Origin: Saccharomycopsis fibuligera x Saccharomycopsis cf. fibuligera | Lineage: Eukaryota > Ascomycota > Saccharomycetes > Ascoideales > Saccharomycopsidaceae | Direction: 5' to 3' | Assembly: GCA_001936135.1 (NCBI GenBank) | Contig: CP012811.1 | Location: 1,054,001 to 1,118,000, forward strand | DNA: 64,000 bases | Made by a program: the position numbers and the translations under genes | The notes under the pieces: model-generated | Databases searched by the model: none | Told to the model about the DNA's origin: nothing | The model's input: only the letters and a program-made list of their open reading frames with translations | Part shown: piece after piece, positions 55,960-64,000 of the stretch | How positions within the stretch are numbered: position 1 is the first letter of the stretch | How the letters are laid out: the number at the start of each line of letters is the position of its first letter

Positions 55960-57849
55960 TCAAGCTTGTAATTGCGGAAGAATGCTTTCCAAGAAATCAA
56001 GCTGTTCTTTTCTAAAATTATCTTCCTCGAGATAGATTCCATTCAAATCAAACACCAAGTTTTTTGCTCCTTCGCTGTAACTTAGCCATTTTGGATATGG
56101 CTCATTATCCGCACTATGTTGCACATCTTCAAAATTGGGATCTAAATCGGAAATAAAACTTGCCCACATCTTTGATGTAGTTTTTGCAATTTGTGAACTC
56201 TTTGGGTTTGAATTGAGCTTGTACCCATCGTTGTCATTCATTGGCGCAGAGCTACTGTCAAAAACATAAACCACTTCATGGAAATGTGGGGCACCAAAAT
56301 ATGGCTTGTTGGCAAAGTTACTATCAGGGATGTTGAAGCGGTACTTATACACCGGTAAATTGAATTTACTGAATTTCTTAGTGGCTATACGGGTATGACC
56401 AATGTAGGCTGCATCCCCATAGAAAGTAGCGGCTCTTGGCCAATGAGCTCCAAAATTTTCAGGATACTGGATTTCAGTAGTATTGTAAGTTGGATCTAAT
56501 GGGAGTTGTACTTTTGGATCACTAAAAGAGTACAATTCATTGATTTTATCAAACGCACTTGAGGTCACATATGGAAACTTCAAATTTACAAAAGCTTTGA
56601 ATTCTTGAGTAGAATTGATGGATGTGTCGGTGAACGTACCGCCTTCATCTGTCATTGTTCCCAAAAGTATAGGAACTTTGGCAAAATTTCCCTCCTCTAA
56701 AATAATTGATGGATATTTTGGAACTAAATCACCATCAATATAAGGCAAATGGAAGGCGTTCAGTAAATAGCCATTGGTGGTATTTAATATATTTGCTAAT
56801 TCCCATGCATCGACTTTCTGAAGGCATGCAAGACTGTCAATTTCCTCAGTACAGTTGAAATAATCCACAACCATTTCATACTCTTTTTGGTTCTGAGCAT
56901 ATCCAGCAACAAACTTATTTCTTGAAGGAGCAGTTCCGCTTTCCATAATAGCACCCTTCACATAATCTCCCAATTTTCCAGACGTCAACAAATGTCCCAC
57001 TGACTGCCCACCAGCAGACTCTCCCCAAAGCACCAAGTGTTCTGGATTGCCTCCAAATGCTTGAATGTTTTCATGGACCCATTCAACTGCCTTTAACTGA
57101 TCTCTAAGGCCAACATTTGTCCATCCTTTACCAGCAACTTGTTGTGAGCTTAGCCATCCAAACCCAGAAAGTCTGTAATTAATAGATATACCAATAAAAG
57201 GCTTGCCAATACTGGCACCATTCTGTACAATAAATGACAAGTTGTAAGCAGGCCTAGCACCAGAGCCATCGTAGTATGAACCGCCGTGGATCCAGATTGC
57301 AACTGGTAAATTGTGGTCTTCATAGCCATGCGGTTTGACAATATTTAAAGTCAAACAGTCTTCGCTTTGTTTCAAATTCGTACTGTCAGTGCCTCCAGTA
57401 GCAATGCAAGCATCACCATAACTAGTGAACTCTTTTACGTTATCACCCCATGAATGATTGTATGATTGTGGGTTGACGAATCTTCGACTTTCAAGTGGTG
57501 GCTCGGCATATGGGATGCCCAAGTATGCGTCTTGTTGAAAACTATCCAAATAAAGGCCTTTGATTGATCCATTATTGATTCTCAATATTGGCGTTTCCTT
57601 TTTTTGATTTTGATTTTGATTTTCTTTTGAAATTAGTGCCGCCGCTGGACCACCAAACGCAACAGCTGCTAAAATACTGATGATACCGCAAACTACTGCT
57701 AAACCAACCATCTTTAACTTGTCTGCCTTTCGTCGTATCTCTGTCTTGCCAATTGTGCAAGTTTGTTTTTTTTGCTTTAAGGGTTTTTGCTCCACAAGCC
57801 TCGAAGACCCTTTATTTATATAATCTTTATTATCCTTGACGTCAGACAT
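55960..57849 (-). CDS. Type-B carboxylesterase/lipase, paralogue 2, with N-terminal extension
   Basis: 629 residues from ATG 57849 (MSDVKDNKDY). Unlike its neighbours it has about 46 basic, polar residues before the hydrophobic segment (47-72, MVGLAVVCGIISILAAVAFGG), so it may be a type-II signal-anchored protein; translation from Met47 (nt 57711) would give an ordinary signal peptide instead. The hydrolase domain is complete: DAYLGIPYAEPP, SEDCLTLNIV, nucleophile Ser278 in GESAGG, an acid Glu in TMTDEGG and a base His in APHFHEV. The oxyanion loop reads HGGS (188-191) where both paralogues have HGGG. It is closer by eye to paralogue 3 (shared YNHSWG, IVKPHGYED, LPVAIWIHGG) than to paralogue 1. 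Confidence 0.9.
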   Translation of the reverse strand: MSDVKDNKDYINKGSSRLVEQKPLKQKKQTCTIGKTEIRRKADKLKMVGLAVVCGIISILAAVAFGGPAAALISKENQNQNQKKETPILRINNGSIKGLYLDSFQQDAYLGIPYAEPPLESRRFVNPQSYNHSWGDNVKEFTSYGDACIATGGTDSTNLKQSEDCLTLNIVKPHGYEDHNLPVAIWIHGGSYYDGSGARPAYNLSFIVQNGASIGKPFIGISINYRLSGFGWLSSQQVAGKGWTNVGLRDQLKAVEWVHENIQAFGGNPEHLVLWGESAGGQSVGHLLTSGKLGDYVKGAIMESGTAPSRNKFVAGYAQNQKEYEMVVDYFNCTEEIDSLACLQKVDAWELANILNTTNGYLLNAFHLPYIDGDLVPKYPSIILEEGNFAKVPILLGTMTDEGGTFTDTSINSTQEFKAFVNLKFPYVTSSAFDKINELYSFSDPKVQLPLDPTYNTTEIQYPENFGAHWPRAATFYGDAAYIGHTRIATKKFSKFNLPVYKYRFNIPDSNFANKPYFGAPHFHEVVYVFDSSSAPMNDNDGYKLNSNPKSSQIAKTTSKMWASFISDLDPNFEDVQHSADNEPYPKWLSYSEGAKNLVFDLNGIYLEEDNFRKEQLDFLESILPQLQA

Positions 57850-58280
57850 GTTCAATGAAGAAAACGCTAGCCAGCTCTGCCAAGTCTCTGGATATCAATA
57901 TAAACAATATGCACTTTGCTGTACTAGGATATTGTCTCTTTACAAAAAAGGAAACAAAAGACTATAACTAGTGCAATGATCAAACAGCACAATTTTTTTA
58001 TTGTCCTTTTCAAGAAATTAAAGAGTCTTCCAGATGTGTTTCGGGTGTTTTATATAGTCTATAAAATAAAATACATCGATCCTTGTAGTTACTCCACCCT
58101 GATACTCGCTCCAGTTTGACTCTTCTCTCCTGCGGCTCCGAGCACCATAGTGTGGTTAACGGATGACATGACATCATAAACATCAGTACACTAATCCTTA
58201 CACCTCATAGCTAATATTTCTATAACGTCAAATTCATTTCAAAATGTGTTTTACAATATATAGTAAATAACATTCAAGTT
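57850..58280. promoter_or_regulatory. Upstream region of esterase 2 and 5' flank of the tRNA gene
   Basis: 431 bp with the promoter of the minus-strand esterase (TATATAGT near 58,051 on the plus strand) and the upstream flank of tRNA-Gln. I looked for LTR ends next to the tRNA gene, a common integration site, and saw none I could support. Confidence 0.5.
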
Positions 58281-58366
58281 GGTTGTATAGTGTAGTGGTT
58301 ATCACTTTCGGTTTTGATTAAAATCGAAACATCCGAACAACCCCGGTTCGAATCCGGGTACGACCT
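58281..58366 (+). tRNA. tRNA-Gln(UUG) with a 14-nt intron
   Basis: The acceptor stem GGTTGTA/TACGACC pairs fully (one G-T), followed by discriminator T. A-box TAGTGTAGTGG and B-box GGTTCGAATCC are canonical. The anticodon stem TTCGG (58307-58311)/CCGAA (58333-58337) encloses a loop with anticodon TTG at 58314-58316; the intron 58318-58331 interrupts it one base 3' of the anticodon, the usual place. The intron's CGAAAC can pair with GTTTTG across the anticodon, giving the expected anticodon-intron helix. Without the intron the sequence is nearly identical to S. cerevisiae tRNA-Gln(UUG). Six T at 58368-58373 form the Pol III terminator. Confidence 0.96.
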
Positions 58367-58367
58367 C

Positions 58368-58373
58368 TTTTTT
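58368..58373 (+). terminator. RNA polymerase III terminator of tRNA-Gln
   Basis: Six T, two bases after the mature 3' end. Confidence 0.9.
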
Positions 58374-59045
58374 GCAACTTATTTCAATTATTTTGTAGCT
58401 GAGTTATTACTAGACTGATTGTCGGAGTATGGTGACTAGAGCTACTACTCATACCTGAGGTGAACGCCTCTGAGCAGCACTGGTTCAGTTAGCCTCTCAT
58501 ATAATAGCGAAGGAGAGTCACCTACTATAGGTTTAGTTACTTAGTAAAGTAGTTGAGTAATGAAATCAAATTTATTTTCGTTGCTTTTTTATTATGAAAT
58601 ATATCTCTAAACAAAAACAGTCTTCTTTTCTAACTATATATGATGACAAACGGTATAGGTGATCAGATTGGTATAGGTGATCAGATTGGTATAATTCCAA
58701 GAATGATAAGTCGATTTTGTTTGTGAAAGAGAAAAAAAGAATAAAAATGTAATAATGTAACACGCAAACAACAAATATTTATTTTTATTTTTTGGTATAT
58801 GCCTATGAGAATTTTAATTTGTTAATGATAAAAAAGGAGAAGATTAAGCTAAAAAAATGCAGACTGCTGGTCTACTTTGAGCTCTACGAAATGCAAAAGA
58901 GCAAAACGTCTGAAATGATGATTATCATGGATATATCTAAACTAGACAAAAATAATAAAAAGAAAAAGATCTAACATAGTAACATAAAATTAGTGTGCAT
59001 TTTCTCCAAGGTGGTATAAAAAAGAAGAATAAAATTAGTATTCTC
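58374..59045. other. Spacer between tRNA-Gln and NRD1
   Basis: 672 bp. It contains an 18-bp direct duplication (58652-58687) and AT-rich DNA after it, including the NRD1 3' region. No gene recognised. Confidence 0.55.
58652..58693 (+). repeat. 18-bp unit in two and a third copies
   Basis: GGTATAGGTGATCAGATT occurs twice in a row and is followed by the first six bases of a third copy. Each unit holds the palindrome TGATCA. Confidence 0.95.
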
Positions 59046-61201
59046 TCATTGCTGTTGGTTATTGTTACCACTTTGTTGTAGCAAGGAACTTAATCCTGGG
59101 TTGTTCGCCAATCCTGGAATTGACCCCAATAAGGCACTCACAGCAGCAGCGTTTGTATTAGAGCCATTATTGCTGTTATTAAAATTTTGGAACGGCTGAT
59201 TAAGAGGAACATTGTTTGAATTGATTGGAGTAGTACCAGAAGCAGGATTAGAATTGGAATTAGCATTGCCACCAAACAAGTTGGCTAATGGATTTGCTTC
59301 CTTGTTGATTGGCGGAAGAACACTAGCTGGAGCAGTTAATGGATCAGTATAAATGTCATCAGGCTCACCTGGCTTGGTAGACTTTGGACCATTTCTTGAA
59401 CCATCAGTAGGCATCTTTTTGGAAATGGCCTTCGAGGAAACACCTTTACCAATTTCAATGTCTGGCTCATCAATAACGATACCTGGTATTAATGGCTCAC
59501 CACCAGTCCCGCCCCATTCAGCATTAATTACCCATCTCTTGTCAGCATCAGTCAACCTGGCAATTGGAATAATACTGATACCATGCTGATAGTCGCAACA
59601 ATCTCTAGGACCAAAACCAACACCCCATCTAAGTCGTAAGTTGTACTGCCCATCTCTATTGAATGAAGAAATTACGTTTGTGGCTTCGTCACGAGAATAA
59701 ACCTTAACAAAAGCATGCTTTTTCGGAATGTTAAGGATAACACTCTGCACTTCAGCGTATGGTCTCAAAATCGAAGCCAAACTTCTCTCATCCATACTGC
59801 TAGAAATACCGCCAATAAACAAAGTTCTGCTCAAGACTTTGATAGATCCGGCAGGTAATGTCGAATCATGAGATACATTTCTGACTCTGTAATGAAGGGT
59901 TCCTGGAATATTTCTCTCACCTGGGTTTAATAACGAAGTTTCAGCGGTGTTGACTTTCTGATTTCTTCCACCTCTTCTATCATGATGATCATTTCTATCA
60001 TGATATCCACGTCCACCACCTCTGATTGGTGATCTTGATCTACTTCTCCCACCCGAACTTCCTCCGCGACTTCTGCGGCGACCAATATGCCCACCATAGG
60101 AGTCTTGTGAGTAGGACACTTGAGATCCATAAGTGTTCCTAGCCGCTTTTCCATAATAATCATATTGCTGAACCGATGTTTGTTGATGGTGCTGCGATGG
60201 TGTTGAAGTTATACCATTAGACATAGGCAAGTTCTGGGTTTGTTGCATCTGCTGTAACATCTGAAAAATAGCACTAGGATCTGGGGCTTGAGGAGCGCCA
60301 TTACCACCTACACCATGAAATGTGAAAGGTAGAGGATTACCAGCAGGTTGCGGAGCAGAAGATTGCTGATTCTTTGAAGAAACAGGAAAGTTGTGTTGCC
60401 CAGCTGCTGCAGAGCTTGACGGGCCTGCTAACGAAGCTAAAGATTTTAGAATCGACGATGCATCATTTGCTGGAGCAGTAGAAGCAGAAGAACTGTTATC
60501 ATTATTAGAACCTGAAGCAGAACCCGAAGACCCACTGTTACCAAAGGATTTGTTATAAACATTCTGCAACACTTCTTTATCAAACGTACCAGCTTTTAAC
60601 CAGATCTCTACTAGTTTACGGATCTTTTCCATTATAGCGGCATCATTAACTGAAATAAGCGCATCCTCTAATAATGACTCAATTATATTATTTAATTTTA
60701 GTAAACCAGACAAAAATGTACCTTGTTGAATACTCATTTGCAGTAAATTTGAATAATTAATACGCTGATTATCTACTTTACGAGCCTCATTCTGAAAACC
60801 TCTTGAAATTGAATCGATGACGTAGAGAGCGCCTAACTTATGAGATGGCAGAGAAGCTTTACAAAAGCTAGCGATTTTATCAAAAATTTTTGATTCCGCC
60901 TGCAAACGTTTACAGCAATTTTTATCCCCACTCATATTTCTTGAGCTACCCATTCATATAGTAACCCAGAATGAAGGAGAAAAAAATTAGCAGCGATTAC
61001 GGTTAGTATCTCCCCATCAACTAAACCACTCAAAGGTAATAATTGAAAAATGTTTCTAATAAAGAACCAACGAGTAATACATACACTTATGTTTTTAATT
61101 GCAATTTCGGTCAACTTTTTTATGCGAGAACCTGAGATGCCAGGGGCCTTTAGCGCTTTAATCTCGCCCAAAATCAGGTCAATCTGCTGTATATCTTCCA
61201 T
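59046..61201 (-). CDS. NRD1: Nrd1, CTD- and RNA-binding transcription termination factor, one intron
   Basis: Exon 1 (61201-61085, 39 codons, MEDIQQIDLILGEIKALKAPGISGSRIKKLTEIAIKNIS) and exon 2 (60899-59046, beginning AESKIFDKIASFCKASLPSHKLGALYVIDSISR) give 656 residues. The join reproduces the CTD-interacting domain of yeast Nrd1 (GISGSRIKKLT...ESKI...SHKLGSLYIIDSI). The donor is GTATGT; a TACTAAC lies about 105 nt before the chosen CAG acceptor, with nearer AG dinucleotides out of frame. Domains: CID about 1-155, a Ser/Gly/Gln-rich linker with an RS/RGG-like stretch, and an RRM with its split flank (RTLFIGGISSSMDERSLASILRPYAEV...YNLRLRWGVGFGPRDCCDYQHGIS). Nrd1 with Nab3 and Sen1 ends short non-coding transcripts. 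The C-terminus is N/Q/L-rich. Confidence 0.92.
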
Positions 61202-61870
61202 GGTACCTAATAGTAAAACTGGAGTTTCACTTAACACTGTACAATGAAAACACTTATTAATGAATTAATTTGAAGACGATGTACGAACTATCAAGGATAA
61301 ACTACTTGTTTTGATAGTGTCTGTAAACAATCTCTATTATGATACCCAGCTTTATCCGTCTGTTTGTTGAGCCACTGATCTGCTGTACGTGGCAAAATTC
61401 ACTATGATACAATTGAAAATGTATAGTTGATATTAATACATGCGAATTATATGGATGATAGAGAACAAATACTGTGCAATGCTGAGTGTATATTGTGGCA
61501 ACAAATATTCGTCAAACGTTCTTCTAAATTTATACGTCTTGCGTTAGTTTTCCTGCTGGAGTTCATGACAAAGTTTGATTGGCTAATTCTGAGAATACCC
61601 GGCCTTAGTGTAATATTATTATGCTGGCTTATCAAATTCTCAACATGTCTACACACAATCCACCCCCAGAAAACATATAGAATACCTTTAAAACTATTGA
61701 ACCAGAAAACAGAATAAAATAAAAATGTTTAAAGCAAGTGGAAAAAAAAGGCTATTTTTTGCAGCCTTTTACTAACAAGCATACTTATGTCATTGATGAA
61801 TATACGTTTCTAGACAAACCAATATTCTATTTCCGTTAATTTACCTCGTCAAAGATTTGCCTCTTATAAT
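61202..61870. promoter_or_regulatory. NRD1 promoter region and esterase 3 downstream region
   Basis: 669 bp. A plus-strand frame at 61427-61717 is open for 96 codons but unlike any family I know. A lone TACTAAC near 61,774 has no partner donor that I can link to a gene. Confidence 0.5.
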
Positions 61871-63643
61871 TCAAGCAGGTATAGAACTCAATTCAGGTAC
61901 TACCAGCTTCAAAAAATCAAATTGCTCTATTCTAAAGGTATCATTTTCCAAGTACAAACCTTGCAAGTCAAACACCATATTCTGGCCTGATTCATTTCCG
62001 CCTGCACCGCTTGTAGCATTATCATGGCTACTGTATGTTGGCCAGTCTGGCGCTGGTGCATTGTCGACCCGATATACTACATCCTCAAAGTTCGGATTTA
62101 AGTCAACTATAAAGCTTGCCCACATCTTTGACATAGTCTTGGCTATTTTAGGGGCTTGAAAGCTTGGATATAATCCGTGCTCTATTGCTTCCGCTAGGGG
62201 ATTCTCTGCATTATCGAATACATACACAACTTCATCGAAGTGCTGCGTTCCCAAGAATGAGTGATTTGCTGCTCTGAGGTTGGGGATATTGTGGCGGTAT
62301 CTATACACTGGCACTCCATTCGACGAAATATACTTAGCAGCAAACCGGGAAAATGCCAGAAAGAAAATATTTCCATAAAAGCAAGCGAGCCGAGCCCAAT
62401 GAGGTCCATATTTTGAAGGGATAGTATTGGCAGTGTAGTTGTAAGTTGGGTCTAATGGAACTTGTGTAAGATTGTTGCCTAGTGGGTAGAGTTGATTTAT
62501 CTCTTCAACGCTGTTATTGTCGAGGTACGGATAGTGATCAGAAATAAATTGCTTAAAATCGTCAGTGGTTTGTATATCAGATTTGTTGACAAACATAACC
62601 CCTTCGTCAGTATTGGCCCCAATTAACGTTGGAATTTTTTTGAAGTTTCCCTCTGCAAAGGCCTTAATGGGATGCACTGGGGCAATGTTACCATCAATAT
62701 AAGGTGACTGGAAAGCTTCTTGGAGATGGGCATTGGTTAGGTTGAACATGTCAACAAGATTAGTGACTTCAACATTCTGAAGACACTGGAAAGAGTCTTT
62801 GCTTTCCAGACAATTGAAATGATTTATAAGTGCGTCGTAGTCTGTTTGACCGTAAGCCTGTCCATCATCATTGGTCTGATTTTGTAAAAAGCCAGTACTA
62901 CTTTCTATAATAGCTGCTTTCACATAATCACCCAACTTACCCAGTGCCAATAAGATGCTAACACTAGTTCCCCCTGCAGACTCGCCCCAGATAACTAAAT
63001 GTTGAGGGTCTCCACCAAATGCTTGAATATTTTCATGAATCCATTCAATTGCTTTGAGTTGGTCTCTTAAGCCAACATTAGTGTAGCCCCTACCTTGAAC
63101 TTCCTGCGAGCTTAACCATCCAAAACCAGAAAGACGATAGTTGATTGAAACCCCAATAAAAGGTTTATTAATATTTTTTCCATTTCTCACGATGTAGGAT
63201 AGGTTGTACAATGGGCTAGCACTGGAACCATCATAGAAGCCACCACCATGAATCCAAATAGCCACCGGTAAGTTCTGATCTTCATATCCATGGGGCTTGA
63301 CAATGTTTAAGGTCAAACAATCTTCGCTTTGCTCTAAACCCTTACTATCGGTACCACCAGTAGCATAGCAAGCCGCACTGTAGTTGGTAAACTGTTTAAC
63401 GCTGTTTCCCCATGAGTGATTGTATGTCTGAGGGTTGACAAATCTTAAGTCTCCGATGGGAGGCTCAGCATAAGGAATTCCCAAATATGCATCCTGACTG
63501 AAGCTGTCAATGAATTGGCCAACAAGTGTACCATTTTTAAGAGTAACTTCAGGAGTTTGGAACAGAAGGGAAGATATTGGAGATGCCAATGAGGGTGACC
63601 ATGATAAAAGGATCTCAATTATTGCTAGAACAGTGATAATCAT
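61871..63643 (-). CDS. Secreted type-B carboxylesterase/lipase, paralogue 3
   Basis: 590 residues. It starts at ATG 63643 with a signal peptide (MIITVLAIIEILLSWSPSLA). The domain plan is the same as in the other two: SFSQDAYLGIPYAEPPIGDLRF, SEDCLTLNIV, oxyanion HGGG (132-135), nucleophile Ser222 in GESAGG, acid Glu347 in ANTDEG, base His468 in TQHFDEV. Many N-glycosylation sequons (NHS, NYS, NLS, NQT, NNS, NLT, NYT) imply secretion. A short insert rich in Ser/Gly/Asn near the C-terminus (SSHDNATSGAGGNESGQ) is unique to this copy. NRD1 and the tRNA gene separate it from paralogues 1 and 2. Confidence 0.92.
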   Translation of the reverse strand: MIITVLAIIEILLSWSPSLASPISSLLFQTPEVTLKNGTLVGQFIDSFSQDAYLGIPYAEPPIGDLRFVNPQTYNHSWGNSVKQFTNYSAACYATGGTDSKGLEQSEDCLTLNIVKPHGYEDQNLPVAIWIHGGGFYDGSSASPLYNLSYIVRNGKNINKPFIGVSINYRLSGFGWLSSQEVQGRGYTNVGLRDQLKAIEWIHENIQAFGGDPQHLVIWGESAGGTSVSILLALGKLGDYVKAAIIESSTGFLQNQTNDDGQAYGQTDYDALINHFNCLESKDSFQCLQNVEVTNLVDMFNLTNAHLQEAFQSPYIDGNIAPVHPIKAFAEGNFKKIPTLIGANTDEGVMFVNKSDIQTTDDFKQFISDHYPYLDNNSVEEINQLYPLGNNLTQVPLDPTYNYTANTIPSKYGPHWARLACFYGNIFFLAFSRFAAKYISSNGVPVYRYRHNIPNLRAANHSFLGTQHFDEVVYVFDNAENPLAEAIEHGLYPSFQAPKIAKTMSKMWASFIVDLNPNFEDVVYRVDNAPAPDWPTYSSHDNATSGAGGNESGQNMVFDLQGLYLENDTFRIEQFDFLKLVVPELSSIPA

Positions 63644-64000
63644 TTTGGTGTCAGTTATTTAGCCGAATATCGATTGCAAGAATTAAGAGGTTAGAGTTCA
63701 TGGCTGGATAACCAAAAGTTTATAAGTGTATATCTTTCAATTGCGACAGTGTAAACGTGCAAGCTTAAAAATTTTCAAATTGACCAGCTTCAATCCATGA
63801 TGCCTGTTCATGTCATTTCCCAAAACATGGAGAAGCGGCCTCGGGGAATTTGACCTGAATAATAAAACACAAACAAAGGCATTCTTACCCGCACCCTATA
63901 CAATGGCCTGTATACATTTTGCTAATATGCTTGTGATACAAGGGTCCTATTTTCACTATAAACACTGTATAGCCAGTAATTTTAGACAAATATGACTGTT
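63644..64000. promoter_or_regulatory. Upstream region of esterase 3
   Basis: The promoter of the minus-strand esterase should lie in the first 200-300 bp (TATA-like TTATAAG near 63,720). The remaining bases to the window edge show no gene. Confidence 0.5.

Noticed and set aside
58450-58560. Possible solo LTR or second tRNA beside tRNA-Gln
   Set aside because: No TG...CA ends, target duplication, or tRNA A/B boxes could be found.
61427-61717. 96-codon plus-strand frame between NRD1 and esterase 3
   Set aside because: Starts in promoter DNA, has no recognisable domain and no matching frame elsewhere.

Overview
The window is nuclear DNA of a budding yeast, most likely of the CUG-Ser (Candida/Lodderomyces) clade. 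The reasons are AT-rich intergenic DNA full of very long poly(A)/poly(T) runs, leucines written mostly as TTG with CTG rare in the genes I read by codon, yeast-type introns (GTATGT ... TACTAAC ... AG), an intron-bearing tRNA-Gln(UUG), and long Q/N/A/H/D low-complexity inserts in otherwise conserved proteins. Lodderomyces elongisporus is my best guess; the species call is inference. Printed leucines encoded by CTG may really be serine.

Bases 1-32,040 hold a strongly conserved block: the 3' end of SPC3, then VPS2/DID4, MRP17, NPR2, RPL14, SFT1, CAP1, AUR1, LAG1, HSE1, an unrecognised Asn-rich protein, UFD4 and MRT4. From memory, the S. cerevisiae orthologues of most of these lie on chromosome XI-L (DID4, MRP17, AUR1, RPL14A, SFT1, CAP1, LAC1, MRT4, UFD4) and on its duplicated sister on VIII-L (RPL14B, HSE1, LAG1). 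The block therefore looks like the unduplicated ancestral order. It contains two consecutive enzymes of ceramide metabolism (LAG1 ceramide synthase, AUR1 inositol-phosphorylceramide synthase) and two ESCRT components (VPS2, HSE1).

Bases 33,986-52,667 hold a single-pass membrane protein with a degenerate C-terminal SH3-like region (FUS1-like), ATP14, GSP1 (Ran), a three-RRM NAM8/NGR1-type RNA-binding protein, Mediator subunit MED17, and a divergent hexokinase-family kinase resembling fungal N-acetylglucosamine kinases. A small uncertain reading frame lies between the last two.

Bases 53,117-63,643 hold three paralogous type-B carboxylesterases/lipases on the minus strand, with an intron-containing tRNA-Gln(UUG) and NRD1 between the second and third. 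This looks like a local gene-family expansion.

Six protein genes are split by spliceosomal introns (MRP17, RPL14, SFT1, ATP14, GSP1, NRD1). A seventh intron-like unit (7,488-7,757) has no convincing protein-coding exons but carries box C and box D motifs, so it is a candidate snoRNA host. The long intergenic stretches (up to 3 kb, upstream of AUR1, LAG1 and the RRM gene) hold homopolymers, microsatellites and micro-duplications. I saw no CRISPR array and no recognisable transposon or virus-like element.
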